Made by a program: the position numbers and the translations under genes
Shown here: one piece after another, positions 1 through 11,591 of the stretch
How positions within the stretch are numbered: position 1 is the first letter of the stretch
Layout of the letters: each line of letters opens with the position of its first letter
Notes under the pieces: model-generated
What the model saw: the letters and a program-made list of their open reading frames with translations, nothing else
Database searches by the model: none
Told to the model about the DNA's origin: nothing
Assembly: GCA_964036315.1 (NCBI GenBank)
Contig: OZ038496.1
Location: forward strand, 16,770,533 to 16,834,532
Direction of reading: 5' to 3'
Length of the DNA stretch: 64,000 bases
Source of the DNA: Acanthosepion esculentum
Lineage: Eukaryota; Mollusca; Cephalopoda; Sepiida; Sepiidae

Positions 1-56
1 ATATATGCAAATGTGAGAAAGAACAGCCAATTACGGCAGAGCACTTTCTACATTTA

Positions 57-181
57 TATATATATATATACCCACATACACACATATATATCTGTGTGTA
101 CATACACACACACACACACACATGCATATATATATATATATATACACCCATATACACACATATATATATATATGTGTGTGT

Positions 182-251
<70 letters not shown>

Positions 252-290
252 GTATACAGACACACCAAGGTACATATATATATAAGATTC
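57..290. repeat. Compound (TA)n/(CA)n microsatellite
   Basis: Alternating TA and CA dinucleotide runs, with a (CA) run of about 30 repeats at 184-243. The open frames crossing it encode only Tyr-Ile and His-Thr runs and are not genes. Confidence 0.97.
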
Positions 291-513
291 GTTAGAAATC
301 AGCATACACAATCAAAAAATTCCCCAAATTTAATAAAACTAAGTTTTATCATTAAAGTTCTTATGCTATTTTTAAAATGATTTTTCATTGTTAAATTACT
401 GGTTAAAGATATTGTTTTTCTTTTGTCAGCAGGTCATCTTAGATTAGTATGACAAACACTGATTTTGAAATTCTTGCAAAAATCAGTTATTTATTTGATT
501 ATTAATGAAACTT

Positions 514-520
<7 letters not shown>

Positions 521-569
<49 letters not shown>
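521..569. repeat. (TA)n microsatellite
   Basis: Pure TA run of about 25 repeats directly beside the palindrome at 572-711. Confidence 0.97.
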
Positions 570-571
<2 letters not shown>

Positions 572-711
572 TGCAGTGTTACTTTAGAACATGTACATAC
601 CAACTACAAAACTGTACATCTTGTTTCAACATTAGAAAATTGTTTTTTTAACGTTGAAATATGATATACAGTTTTGTCGTGGATATGTACATGTTCTAAT
701 GTAACACTGCA
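572..711. repeat. 140-bp imperfect palindrome (foldback element)
   Basis: The left arm beginning TGCAGTGTTAC at 572 matches the reverse complement of the right arm ending GTAACACTGCA at 711. Pairing continues inward with scattered mismatches to a small T-rich loop near 640. It abuts a (TA)n tract. It could be a foldback MITE or an extruding hairpin; no coding capacity. Confidence 0.85.
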
Positions 712-727
712 TAATAAATAAATATTT

Positions 728-757
728 ACGGCTCTACTTTTGTATTGAGCTCTGTTT
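728..757 (+). repeat. Recurrent (TA)n-border module 1 (TTGAGCNNTGTT type)
   Basis: A short GCTCTACTT...GTATTGAGC module recurs at about 21449-21476, 32492-32520 (-), 33388-33410 (-), 43626-43650 (-) and 60720-60752 (-), nearly always within about 100 bp of a (TA)n tract. It probably marks the end of one dispersed repeat family. Identity of the family is unknown. Confidence 0.55.
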
Positions 758-806
758 TAAATTAATGTTTTGAATGCTGAAATCTTACTCTTCATTCTTT
801 TTCATT

Positions 807-808
<2 letters not shown>

Positions 809-871
<63 letters not shown>
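809..871. repeat. (TA)n microsatellite
   Basis: TA run of about 30 repeats, followed by a shorter impure TA stretch at 900-955. Confidence 0.97.
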
Positions 872-875
<4 letters not shown>

Positions 876-959
876 CAATTTATGTTTTTTTACACATTAA
901 CATATATATATATATTTTATGATATACATTCCTATTTTATATATACATATATTTAATAA

Positions 960-1795
960 TTAATAACTTTTATTTCCTTGTTCACAGAATTCAAAAAATA
1001 CTTTTCTAGTTTTGAAAATGTTGTATTTTGTGAACTACTTCCTTCCTGCCCATTTTAAATAACAACATTCATATTCTTCCTTTAGTTGCCACTGAGTATA
1101 TTGGTGATGTTCAATGACAAAAATAATGATGGTATTTATTGGCATTGGTAGAATTTTCTTGAGAATATCTTCCCCAGAATGAAAAATTGGCAAATTAAAT
1201 AGAAATTCCTTGAAGGGTTCTCTCTACCCCTAACCCTTGTCCTTCTTGCTCGAAGCGTTCTCCCACTTACCCTTTCCTAATATATGTTTTATTTCTTCAT
1301 TAATACTTCTGATCGTCTCTTGTGTACTGAATTGGTCATCACGTGGTGAAGGCCTACCTACAGGAAATGGGCTCCAGGCAAGATCATCTATTGTGATATG
1401 CTAGCTATAGGATATGAGGTGCATGGCTATTAAACCCCTTAATTCATTAATAAGTGCTCGGTTGAAGGTTTGTGAGGTTTAAGTCTGCTCAGAGGCGGCT
1501 GTGTTGGGTGCTGTCATTTAACAATGTTTAGACTATATTTAGATTTTAAATTAATTAAATTTCAACGTTTTTCTCATACACCTTCTTTTCTGTAAGACTT
1601 GTTCGAGCCTACGCCTATCATTATACCTCTTCTGATTTTTTACTGCACCCTCCTACATGTTTTGATGAGATTCTGTTAGGATCTTTATTATTGGTATCTT
1701 TGCTATCAAACATTTACACCACATATGTTGATCAATCGCATTTCACTGTTAAAATCTTTTATAAGCATAAATTTACTGGGGTGATTTTGAATAGA
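960..1795. other. Unassigned AT-rich sequence
   Basis: No open frame, RNA fold or repeat relationship recognised. A slightly more GC-rich patch at 1310-1510 has no match elsewhere in the window. Confidence 0.5.
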
Positions 1796-1799
1796 CAAG

Positions 1800-2165
1800 T
1801 AAGTATACTGGTCCTGAATGCTGGACCATCTCATTACAGATGAAGAATAGACTTGAAGCAATAGAAATGTGGTTCAACAGAAGGATGCTGAGAATATAAT
1901 GGACTGAACATATGAGCAATATAAAAGTTTTAGAGAAAATGGAAACAAAAGGACATTTATACTTAACATCAGAAAGAGATAGTTAAAAATTTCAGGGCAC
2001 ATAATGAGGAAAGAAGGTTTGGAAAATTTGAAACTGACAGGATTATATTGAGAATAGGGATTAGGAAATATAGTAAAAGGACAAATATTACTTAGGTCTA
2101 CAAAGGACAGGAAGTTGTGGAGAGCCATTAATGCTCATGTCCTGAAGGGATATGAAACATAAAAG
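1800..2165 (+). mobile_element. RTE-type LINE fragment, C-terminal end of RT ORF
   Basis: With frameshifts and stops, the plus strand reads like the conserved tail of RTE-clade reverse transcriptases: 'LEAIEMWFNRRMLRI', then 'FQGHIMRKEGLENL', then 'GHVLKGYET'. The same tail recurs at 14700-15530, 18700-18830, 19980-20075 and 20190-20580. Non-functional, 5'-truncated relic. Confidence 0.8.
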
Positions 2166-2440
2166 AAGTCCTATTTTCAGTAAAATGTTTGTGGAGTTAT
2201 TTTGCTGTTAGCCGTTTGATTCATTTTCTATAACCTCTTAATCTTTTGCAGGTTATTTAAAGCCAGGAAATATATTTTGATTGCTGGAATATTTTCTTGA
2301 GATTATAATGGTTTAGTAATATAAGTCTTATTAATTAAACCATGTCTTGTAGAAGAGGTGGATTCCCAAGGGTACTTGCATGTAAGTGAATATAATGAAC
2401 CAAGCAGGAATTGGAACTTTTTTTTTCTGAAACAGTTTTT
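2166..2440. other. Unassigned AT-rich sequence
   Basis: Nothing recognised between the RTE tail and the start of the pyrimidine-rich block. Confidence 0.5.
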
Positions 2441-2770
2441 CTTCATTTATTAAATCTTTCTTTTTTTTGATTCATACTTTTTCATTCCTCTCCATTTTTC
2501 TTTCTTTTCTAATTCTTTCTTCTTTAATTCTTGATTTTTCATTCCTAATCATTCCTTCATTCCCAATTCTTTCTTCTTTAATTCCTGATGATTTCATTCC
2601 AAACTATTCTTTCTTTTCTAATTCTTTCTTCTTCTTTAATTCTTTGTTTTTCATTTCCAATCATTCTTTCTTTTCTAATTCCTTTTTCTTTGATTCCTGA
2701 TTTTGTTCATTCTTAATCCCTTTTCTTTTCTATTTTTTGTTCTTCTTTACTTTTTGTTTTTTTCATTCCG
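2441..2770. repeat. Degenerate leading edge of 58-bp satellite
   Basis: C/T-rich sequence with recognisable but diverged and length-variable versions of the satellite unit, using the same words TTTCATTCC, AATCATT and TTCTTCTTTAATT. This is typical of an array edge where homogenisation fails. The Phe/Ser-rich open frames are artefacts. Confidence 0.85.
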
Positions 2771-5700
2771 AATTATTCTTTCTTTTCTAATTCCTTCTTC
2801 TTCTTTAATTTATGGCTTTTTCATTCCTAATCATTCTTTCTTTTCTAATTCCTTCTCCTTCTTTAATTTATGGCTTTTTCATTCCGAATCATTCTTTCTT
2901 TTCTAATTCCTTCTTCTTCTTTAATTTATGGCTTTTTCATTCCTAATCATTCTTTCTTTCCTAATTCCTTCTTCTTCTTTAATTTATGGCTTTTTCATTC
3001 CTAATCATTCTTTCTTTCATAATTCCTTCTTCTTCTTTAATTTATGGCTTTTTCATTCCTAATCATTCTTTCTTTTCTAATTCCTTCTTCTTCTTTAATT
3101 TATGGCTTTTTCATTCCTAATCATTCTTTCTTTCATAATTCCTTCTTCTTCTTTAATTTATGGCTTTTTCATTCCTAATCATTCTTTCTTTTCTAATTCC
3201 TTCTCCTTCTTTAATTTATGGCTTTTTCATTCCTAATCATTCTTTCTTTTCTAATTCCTTCTTCTTCTTTAATTTATGGCTTTTTCATTCCTAATCATTC
3301 TTTCTTTTCTAATTCCTTCTTCTTCTTTAATTTATGGCTTTTTCATTCCTAATCATTCTTTCTTTCATAATTCCTTCTTCTTCTTTAATTTATGGCTTTT
3401 TCATTCCTAATCATTCTTTCTTTTCTAATTCCTTCTTCTTCTTTAATTTATGGCTTTTTCATTCCTAATCATTCTTTCTTTCATAATTCCTTCTTCTTCT
3501 TTAATTTATGGCTTTTTCATTCCTAATCATTCTTTCTTTTCTAATTCCTTCTTCTTCTTTAATTTATGGCTTTTTCATTCCTAATCATTCTTTCTTTTCT
3601 AATTCCTTCTCCTTCTTTAATTTATGGCTTTTTCATTCCGAATCATTCTTTCTTTTCTAATTCCTTCTTCTTCTTTAATTTATGGCTTTTTCATTCCTAA
3701 TCATTCTTTCTTTTCTAATTCCTTCTTCTTCTTTAATTTATGGCTTTTTCATTCCTAATCATTCTTTCTTTCCTAATTCCTTCTTCTTCTTTAATTTATG
3801 GCTTTTTCATTCCTAATCATTCTTTCTTTCATAATTCCTTCTTCTTCTTTAATTTATGGCTTTTTCATTCCTAATCATTCTTTCTTTTCTAATTCCTTCT
3901 TCTTCTTTAATTTATGGCTTTTTCATTCCTAATCATTCTTTCTTTCATAATTCCTTCTTCTTCTTTAATTTATGGCTTTTTCATTCCTAATCATTCTTTC
4001 TTTTCTAATTCCTTCTCCTTCTTTAATTTATGGCTTTTTCATTCCTAATCATTCTTTCTTTTCTAATTCCTTCTTCTTCTTTAATTTATGGCTTTTTCAT
4101 TCCTAATCATTCTTTCTTTTCTAATTCCTTCTTCTTCTTTAATTTATGGCTTTTTCATTCCTAATCATTCTTTCTTTCATAATTCCTTCTTCTTCTTTAA
4201 TTTATGGCTTTTTCATTCCTAATCATTCTTTCTTTTCTAATTCCTTCTTCTTCTTTAATTTATGGCTTTTTCATTCCTAATCATTCTTTCTTTCATAATT
4301 CCTTCTTCTTCTTTAATTTATGGCTTTTTCATTCCTAATCATTCTTTCTTTTCTAATTCCTTCTTCTTCTTTAATTTATGGCTTTTTCATTCCTAATCAT
4401 TCTTTCTTTTCTAATTCCTTCTCCTTCTTTAATTTATGGCTTTTTCATTCCGAATCATTCTTTCTTTTCTAATTCCTTCTTCTTCTTTAATTTATGGCTT
4501 TTTCATTCCTAATCATTCTTTCTTTTCTAATTCCTTCTTCTTCTTTAATTTATGGCTTTTTCATTCCTAATCATTCTTTCTTTCATAATTCCTTCTTCTT
4601 CTTTAATTTATGGCTTTTTCATTCCTAATCATTCTTTCTTTTCTAATTCCTTCTTCTTCTTTAATTTATGGCTTTTTCATTCCTAATCATTCTTTCTTTT
4701 CTAATTCCTTCTCCTTCTTTAATTTATGGCTTTTTCATTCCGAATCATTCTTTCTTTTCTAATTCCTTCTTCTTCTTTAATTTATGGCTTTTTCATTCCT
4801 AATCATTCTTTCTTTTCTAATTCCTTCTTCTTCTTTAATTTATGGCTTTTTCATTCCTAATCATTCTTTCTTTCATAATTCCTTCTTCTTCTTTAATTTA
4901 TGGCTTTTTCATTCCTAATCATTCTTTCTTTTCTAATTCCTTCTTCTTCTTTAATTTATGGCTTTTTCATTCCTAATCATTCTTTCTTTCATAATTCCTT
5001 CTTCTTCTTTAATTTATGGCTTTTTCATTCCTAATCATTCTTTCTTTTCTAATTCCTTCTTCTTCTTTAATTTATGGCTTTTTCATTCCTAATCATTCTT
5101 TCTTTCATAATTCCTTCTTCTTCTTTAATTTATGGCTTTTTCATTCCTAATCATTCTTTCTTTTCTAATTCCTTCTTGTTCTTTAATTTATGGCTTTTTC
5201 ATTCCTAATCATTCTTTCTTTTCTAATTCCTTCTTCTTCTTTAATTTATGGCTTTTTCATTCCTAATCATTCTTTCTTTTCTAATTCCTTCTTCTTCTTT
5301 AATTTATGGCTTTTTCATTCCTAATCATTCTTTCTTTCATAATTCCTTCTTCTTCTTTAATTTATGGCTTTTTCATTCCTAATCATTCTTTCTTTTCTAA
5401 TTCCTTCTTGTTCTTTAATTTATGGCTTTTTCATTCCGAATCATTCTTTCTTTTCTAATTCCTTCTTCTTCTTTAATTTATGGCTTTTTCATTCCTAATC
5501 ATTCTTTCTTTTCTAATTCCTTCTTGTTCTTTAATTTATGGCTTTTTCATTCCGAATCATTCTTTCTTTTCTAATTCCTTCTTCTTCTTTAATTTATGGC
5601 TTTTTCATTCCTAATCATTCTTTCTTTTCTAATTCCTTCTTGTTCTTTAATTTATGGCTTTTTCATTCCTAATCATTCTTTCTTTTCTAATTCCTTCTTG

Positions 5701-6885
5701 TTCTTTAATTTATGGCTTTTTCATTCCGAATCATTCTTTCTTTTCTAATTCCTTCTTCTTCTTTAATTTATGGCTTTTTCATTCCTAATCATTCTTTCTT
5801 TTCTAATTCCTTCTTGTTCTTTAATTTATGGCTTTTTCATTCCTAATCATTCTTTCTTTTCTAATTCCTTCTTCTTCTTTAATTTATGGCTTTTTCATTC
5901 CTAATCATTCTTTCTTTCATAATTCCTTCTTCTTTAATTTATGGCTTTTTCATTCCGAATCATTCTTTCTTTTCTAATTCCTTCTTGTTCTTTAATTTAT
6001 GGCTTTTTCATTCCTAATCATTCTTTCTTTTCTAATTCCTTCTTCTTCTTTAATTTATGGCTTTTTCATTCCTAATCATTCTTTCTTTTCTAATTCCTTC
6101 TTGTTCTTTAATTTATGGCTTTTTCATTCCTAATCATTCTTTCTTTTCTAATTCCTTCTTCTTCTTTAATTTATGGCTTTTTCATTCCTAATCATTCTTT
6201 CTTTCATAATTCCTTCTTCTTCTTTAATTTATGGCTTTTTCATTCCTAATCATTCTTTCTTTTCTAATTCCTTCTTGTTCTTTAATTTATGGCTTTTTCA
6301 TTCCTAATCATTCTTTCTTTTCTAATTCCTTCTTCTTCTTTAATTTATGGCTTTTTCATTCCTAATCATTCTTTCTTTTCTAATTCCTTCTTGTTCTTTA
6401 ATTTATGGCTTTTTCATTCCTAATCATTCTTTCTTTCATAATTCCTTCTTCTTCTTTAATTTATGGCTTTTTCATTCCTAATCATTCTTTCTTTTCTAAT
6501 TCCTTCTTCTTCTTTAATTTATGGCTTTTTCATTCCTAATCATTCTTTCTTTCATAATTCCTTCTTCTTCTTTAATTTATGGCTTTTTCATTCCTAATCA
6601 TTCTTTCTTTTCTAATTCCTTCTTGTTCTTTAATTTATGGCTTTTTCATTCCTAATCATTCTTTCTTTTCTAATTCCTTCTTCTTCTTTAATTTATGGCT
6701 TTTTCATTCCTAATCATTCTTTCTTTTCTAATTCCTTCTTCTTCTTTAATTTATGGCTTTTTCATTCCTAATCATTCTTTCTTTTCTAATTCCTTCTTCT
6801 TCTTTAATTTATGGCTTTTTCATTCCTAATCATTCTTTCTTTTATAATTTGTTGTTGTTCTTTAATTTCTGATTTTTTCATTCCT
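2771..6885. repeat. 58-bp satellite array, about 71 copies, with higher-order structure
   Basis: Head-to-tail 58-bp units, each beginning AATCATTCTTTC and containing TTTATGGCTTTTTCATTC. The plus strand is almost all pyrimidine; the ATGGC of each unit holds most of the G. Units differ at three diagnostic sites: TTTTCTAATT / TTTCATAATT / TTTCCTAATT; CTTCTTC / CTCCTTC / CTTGTTC; and ATTCCTAAT / ATTCCGAAT. One unit at 5903 lacks 3 bp. Because 58 is not divisible by 3 and each unit contains TAA, no frame stays open, so it is non-coding. Confidence 0.98.
2945..4568. repeat. Two copies of an 812-bp higher-order repeat (14 x 58 bp)
   Basis: Typing each unit by its diagnostic sites gives the same 14-unit order at 2945-3756 and 3757-4568: CCTAA type, CATAA, standard, CATAA, CTCC, two standard, CATAA, standard, CATAA, standard, CTCC with CCGAAT end, two standard. 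After 4569 the order breaks into shorter sub-blocks. Confidence 0.9.
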
Positions 6886-7780
6886 AATCATTCTTTCTAA
6901 TTCTTTCTACTTCTTAATCTTTTTTTTTTTTCTAATTTTTTCTTCTTTAATTTCTAATTTTTTCTTTTCTAATTTTTTATTCTTTGATTCATAATTTTTT
7001 CTTTCCTAATCCTTTTTCTTTTCTTTGTTAATTCTTACTTCTTGCATGATCCGTTTTTCTTTGTTAAATCTTTCATTTTTTCACACCTATAAGTTTTTCT
7101 TTTTTTATAACTCTTTCTTCTTTAATTCCTTAATTTTTTCATTCCTAATCTTTCCTTTCTAATTCTTTCTTCTTCTTTGATTTCTAATTTTTTTCTTCTT
7201 TGATTTCTAATTTTTTCTGTCTTTTCTAATTCTTTCTTCTTCCTTGAGTCATAATTTGTTCATTCTTAATTCTTTTTCTTTCTTTGATAATTCTTTCTTT
7301 TGATTTATTTCATTTCTCTTTCATTTTTCTTCTTTGTATACTTTTTTATTCTGAATCCTTTTTCTTTCTATGCTCTTTCTTTTTCATCTTTTCTTTTTTT
7401 AATAATTTATATTAATTTGCTTTCTAATTCTTTCTTATTTCTTTTTCATTCCCACTGTTTTTCTTACTATTTTCTTACAATTCTTTTTCTTTCACTGCCC
7501 TCACTTCCTTTCCAAATTACTTACTTTTATCTTCTCTTTTCTTTTACCTTCATTTTCCTGTGCCTTTTGTGATTTTTTCCATGTTCCTTCTTTCAGTCAA
7601 TTTTTTATTACATCTATTAGCTTTTTCCTCCATTGTTATTTTCTCTGCATTTTCATATTCTATCAGTCTTCTCTCATTTATTTTTTATTTCTTCCACATT
7701 AAATTTTATATCTCATTTTTTTTTAAATTCTCTATTTATTTTTCATCATCATTTCCTTCCTGTCTTCTTTCTTTCATCAA
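6886..7780. repeat. Degenerate trailing edge and pyrimidine-rich flank of the satellite
   Basis: C/T-rich sequence with decaying satellite words until about 7300, then generic TTTC/CTT-rich DNA. The 90-aa and 116-aa open frames here are Phe/Leu/Ser-rich low complexity without any domain. Confidence 0.8.
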
Positions 7781-8281
<501 letters not shown>

Positions 8282-8391
8282 GAAGTTAACGGTCAGAGTT
8301 GAATTATACCAGGAAACAGTAGTATTAAAAAAGTGTTCAATACACACATAAAAAGATAAAACTTTAACATTTAGAGCTTTAAAATATAGAA

Positions 8392-8463
8392 AATTAGGAG
8401 ATCAGCTGATTCCGCTACCTTGGTTTCAACCTTTCAGTATCTTCAGGCAACTTTGGTCAATTA
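8392..8463 (-). repeat. Inverted-repeat partner flanking a LINE, with a hammerhead-like core
   Basis: This segment and the inverse of 9638-9706 share AATTAGGARATCAGC and the TCTTCAG region. On the minus strand it contains CTGAAGA (8446-8440), a short ACT/GGT stem and GAAAC (8427-8423), the CTGANGA...GAAA layout of a hammerhead core. It looks decayed. Confidence 0.5.
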
Positions 8464-8469
8464 ATTTCC

Positions 8470-9480
8470 TGATGCTTTATTTTTTTAAACTTTTTTCTTA
8501 AGCATTTCACCCCAAGCAAGTCGGGAAGCCACTAGCATGCAAGGGGTTACAGAGGATTTGGAGTGAGAGCAGATAGGAGTGATAGAGGAAAAGATGAGGA
8601 GAAGGATAGTGGATAGATCAAGGCAACTGGAGATGTCGATTGACAATACATTTGAATAGTTGGAGATTATAGCTATCGGAGAAACAAAAAAGGGAAGGGA
8701 GTTCCACAGGCAAGAGGTATGAGATATGAAGCTATTGGAGTAGAAGAGACGGCTACATTTAACAGTTTCAACAGTGAAAGGGTGAGAGCGGGATGTCAGC
8801 CTCGTAGGACACTTGAATTCATGAAGTCTGGGAACCAGCAAAAACAGCTCATTGGAGCAATTAGCATGAAAGTATTTGTAAAAAAGACAGAGGGAGGCGA
8901 CGGCACATCTGTGAGAGAGCGACTGCAGATGAGATGCCAGATCAGGGCCAATTACATTGCATATCCGTCTCTGGATTCTATCAAGAACCCCGAGACAAAC
9001 AGAAGGGGATCCAGACCATATAGTGCAGCAATACTCCATGCAAGGACGAATGGTTGATTTGTAGATTTGAAAGATCGATTCCGGGGAGAAAAATTTCATG
9101 GTGTGGCACAAGGAGCCAACTTTCCTTGCAGTGGACGAAGCAATTGGCTCAATGTATTCGTTCGATCTCAGGTCAGTAGTCAATATGAGACCGAGCAGCT
9201 GCAGAGGTGCTCTCAAGAAGTTGAGTGTCAGACATTCTAATGGAGGGCAGAGAAGGATCTCTGTGGTGATTAATAGAGAGCAGTTTTGTTTTTGAGGCGT
9301 TAAAGTTAACCAGCCAATTCCTGCCCCAGTTCACAACCGACTGGAGGTCCTTTTCGAGATGAATGGCCAGGTTAATTTTGTCATAGATTTGTTTTTGAGG
9401 CAGGAGTAAATTGTAGTGTCATCCACGTAGATGCCTACTTGGGAATCTATGACGTCAGGAAGATCATTGAAACTTATGCA
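8470..9480 (-). mobile_element. CR1/L2/Jockey-type LINE, 5'-truncated RT fragment
   Basis: The minus strand encodes the last third of a non-LTR reverse transcriptase. The YVDD box lies at 9429-9418 ('GIYVDDTTIYSCL'), followed after a frameshift by a 243-residue open frame (9216-8485) with 'LLGLILTTDLRSNEYIE', 'ARKVGSLC', 'YKSTIRPCMEYC', 'IWSGSP' and 'WNSLP'. This matches the tail of reverse transcriptases usually annotated as jockey-like. The 3' UTR ends with an A-rich tail at about 8500-8475. At least one frameshift separates the YVDD region from the rest. Enzymatically dead; same family as 11592-12658 and 56755-57385. Confidence 0.85.
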
Positions 9481-9637
9481 TATTTCATTTAATCCCCCCA
9501 CCAATACATTTCCAATACACTTGATTTCCCCTCCCCCTCCTCTTCACCTTCTACCATACCACACGTTATGTGCTTATTCATTTATTTATTTTTTTAAAAA
9601 TAAAGCGTTCATAAATTTTTATTTTGAAAAAATAAAG

Positions 9638-9706
9638 TGTTAGGAAATCAGTTGACTGAAATCACCTGAAGATAACAAAAGATAGTGGAATTGGCTGATT
9701 TCCTAA
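9638..9706 (+). repeat. Inverted-repeat partner of 8392-8463
   Basis: Reads GGAAATCAGTTGACTG... CACCTGAAGATAAC...GGCTGATTTCC. It matches the inverse of 8392-8463 but has lost the GAAAC part of the hammerhead-like core. Its own ends form a short palindrome. Confidence 0.55.
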
Positions 9707-9709
9707 TTT

Positions 9710-10040
9710 TTCATGCTTATTCTTATAATCTGATTCATGCTGCACAAATTTCCAAAACTGGCTGGATGTCAACACTCCAAACCCCAAGACCAAACTAAAA
9801 ATTCCGTCATATGTGCATTGGCTCTGCACATACCTTCTGCTTTCCTTACCCCCCCCCCAAAAAAAAACATACAGTCCAATTTTTCACCCAATATCACCCA
9901 TTCCCACCTAAAGAAGTGAATTAGGAATTGAAGCCGATCTGAGCCTATGAAAAGGACATAAAAGCCCGTTAAAGGGATCTCTTGGCGATCTACCATGAAA
10001 GATTAAACGTAAGAATCTAAACGCAAATTTACAGTTGGCA
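9710..10040. other. Unassigned sequence
   Basis: No recognisable element; the 75-aa minus-strand frame here has no known motif. Confidence 0.45.
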
Positions 10041-10044
10041 ACCT

Positions 10045-10500
10045 ATCGATTAAACCACATTCAAAACATTTTTGTCTTTGTAAATATTTTTCTCTTTTAG
10101 TTAAAGTATCATTTTTTAAATCAAATTTTATGACAGTCTTGCTATGGTGAGCAACTAAATCATTTAAAGTATTGTTTTGTAAAATATTTCTTTTGTGTTT
10201 ATATTATCTTTTAAAATACTGCTTTTTGTGTTTATATTATCTTCTTTTTTTAAATTCCTTGATGTTTCTCCAATGTATTCTTTGGGGCAATGATAACATG
10301 TAACAGAATAAATTCCATCTTCTGGTTTTAAGTTGTTGTTTGAATTAAGTTTTTTACTGTTTTACACATAGTTTTGACAAATTTTGTTTTAAAAGAAAAC
10401 AATTTACTAAAGCAGAAATGTTTAAGTGCTTTAATTGCTAGATCATCCCCAGTAAATTTGTGTCCTGATCCTGTTATTGTTTCCGTAGAAATAAATATGA
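10045..10500 (-). mobile_element. Penelope-like element, GIY-YIG endonuclease relic
   Basis: On the minus strand from about 10323 a frame reads 'DGIYSVTCYHCPKEYIGETS', the paired GIY and YIG motifs of the endonuclease domain of Penelope-like elements, followed by 'KEIFYKT' and, in a shifted frame, 'ALNDLVAHHSKTVIKFDLKN'-like sequence. Frameshifts and a short internal duplication show it is dead. Upstream sequence to 10500 reads weakly as the linker before the endonuclease. Confidence 0.7.
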
Positions 10501-10617
10501 TTCGTTACAACTGGAATATCCCTGATATTATTATTATTATTATTATTATTTTAATCATTTCATCCAAGAAAAGTGGTAATGCCACTAAAATATAAAGGTT
10601 GCAACTGATGTTGCATT

Positions 10618-10939
10618 TTGAAGTTTGTAGTTGACAGGGAAGCAAGAAACCAGAAGAGAGTTCCAGAGGCAAGAATTATCAGAAAAGAAATGGTTAGAAT
10701 AGAACTTACGGTTGCATCTAGATATTTCAACATTAAAATAATGATATCAAGTTGTCAATATAGTAGTACGCTTAAATTCACATGGTTGAGGTACCAAGGA
10801 GGAGAGCATATCAAACAATTATCATGAAAATATTTATATAGAAGCCGCATTATGACAATGGAAGAGTGACTGAAATTGAGATGCCACACCAGGACAAATT
10901 AGATTACAGACACATCTTTGGATTTTGTCAAAAATCTTG

Positions 10940-10945
<6 letters not shown>
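10618..10945 (-). mobile_element. CR1/L2/Jockey-type LINE fragment
   Basis: Minus strand reads 'IFDKIQRCVCNLICPGVASQ', 'EFKRTT' and 'SCLWNSLLVSCFP' in shifting frames, matching the WSGAP-to-WNSLP tail of the LINE family seen at 8470-9480. 5'-truncated by a (TA)n tract at 10942-10970. Confidence 0.75.
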
Positions 10946-10980
<35 letters not shown>

Positions 10981-11074
10981 ATTATTATTAAAAACAAAAG
11001 CATTTGATAAGTTACAACACAAAAGATCTATTTGAGTGATAGTCATATATATATACCAGTACAATCAATGGTTG

Positions 11075-11358
11075 CAGGGGCTGAGCAATTTTTGGCCCAA
11101 GTATACATGCTCGGGTTCTTTACATTAAACCCAACCTTGTGTCACATCATGTCTCAGTGTGGAGACAGGGTAAAGAAGTCCTACTAGAATTTATTATTGA
11201 TGGGCACAATATTAATGATATATGATATTTAAATAACACAATAGTTGATATCATACACAGAAAGGAAGCTGTGGGAATTCATACAAAAAGTAGTAAAAGG
11301 AAGTGTGAAGAAAGGTCATTTATTGTTCTGTGATGTACTGGCCTCGTCTGAATGTACA
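11075..11358. other. Unassigned sequence
   Basis: No supported feature. Confidence 0.45.
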
Positions 11359-11591
11359 GGCTGAGATAATTAAATTTTTGTCCAAATTACGCAAAAATGA
11401 AAATAACACTAACATCTCATTTTGACAGATATACAGGGTACGATGGATAAATTGTCGTCTAAATTATGCAAAAAAAAAATGAAAATAACACTAACATCTC
11501 ATTTTGACAGATATACAGGGTGCGATGGATAAATTGTCGTCTAAATTATGCAAAAAAAAAAAAAATGAAAATAACACTAACATCTCATTTT
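11359..11591. repeat. Tandem copies of a mariner terminal segment (left part of broken array)
   Basis: Two good copies (from 11434 and 11516, period 82 bp) plus one diverged copy before them. Each begins CAGGGTRCGATGGATAAATT and ends CATCTCATTTTGACAGATATA. The unit equals the terminus of the mariner at 12749-13594. The array stops inside a unit at 11591 where a LINE begins. Confidence 0.85.

Noticed and set aside
2467..2906. Open frames at the start of the satellite
   Set aside because: Low-complexity translation of the degenerate satellite edge. The 58-bp unit breaks every frame further on.
2771..6885. CRISPR array
   Set aside because: Repeats are contiguous with no unique spacers, and the sequence is eukaryotic.
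8719..9295. Plus-strand frames of 112 and 65 codons
   Set aside because: Antisense shadows of the LINE reverse transcriptase on the minus strand.
9650..9700. Hammerhead at CACCTGAAGATAAC
   Set aside because: Homologous to the core at 8423-8446, but the GAAAC box and part of stem II are deleted.
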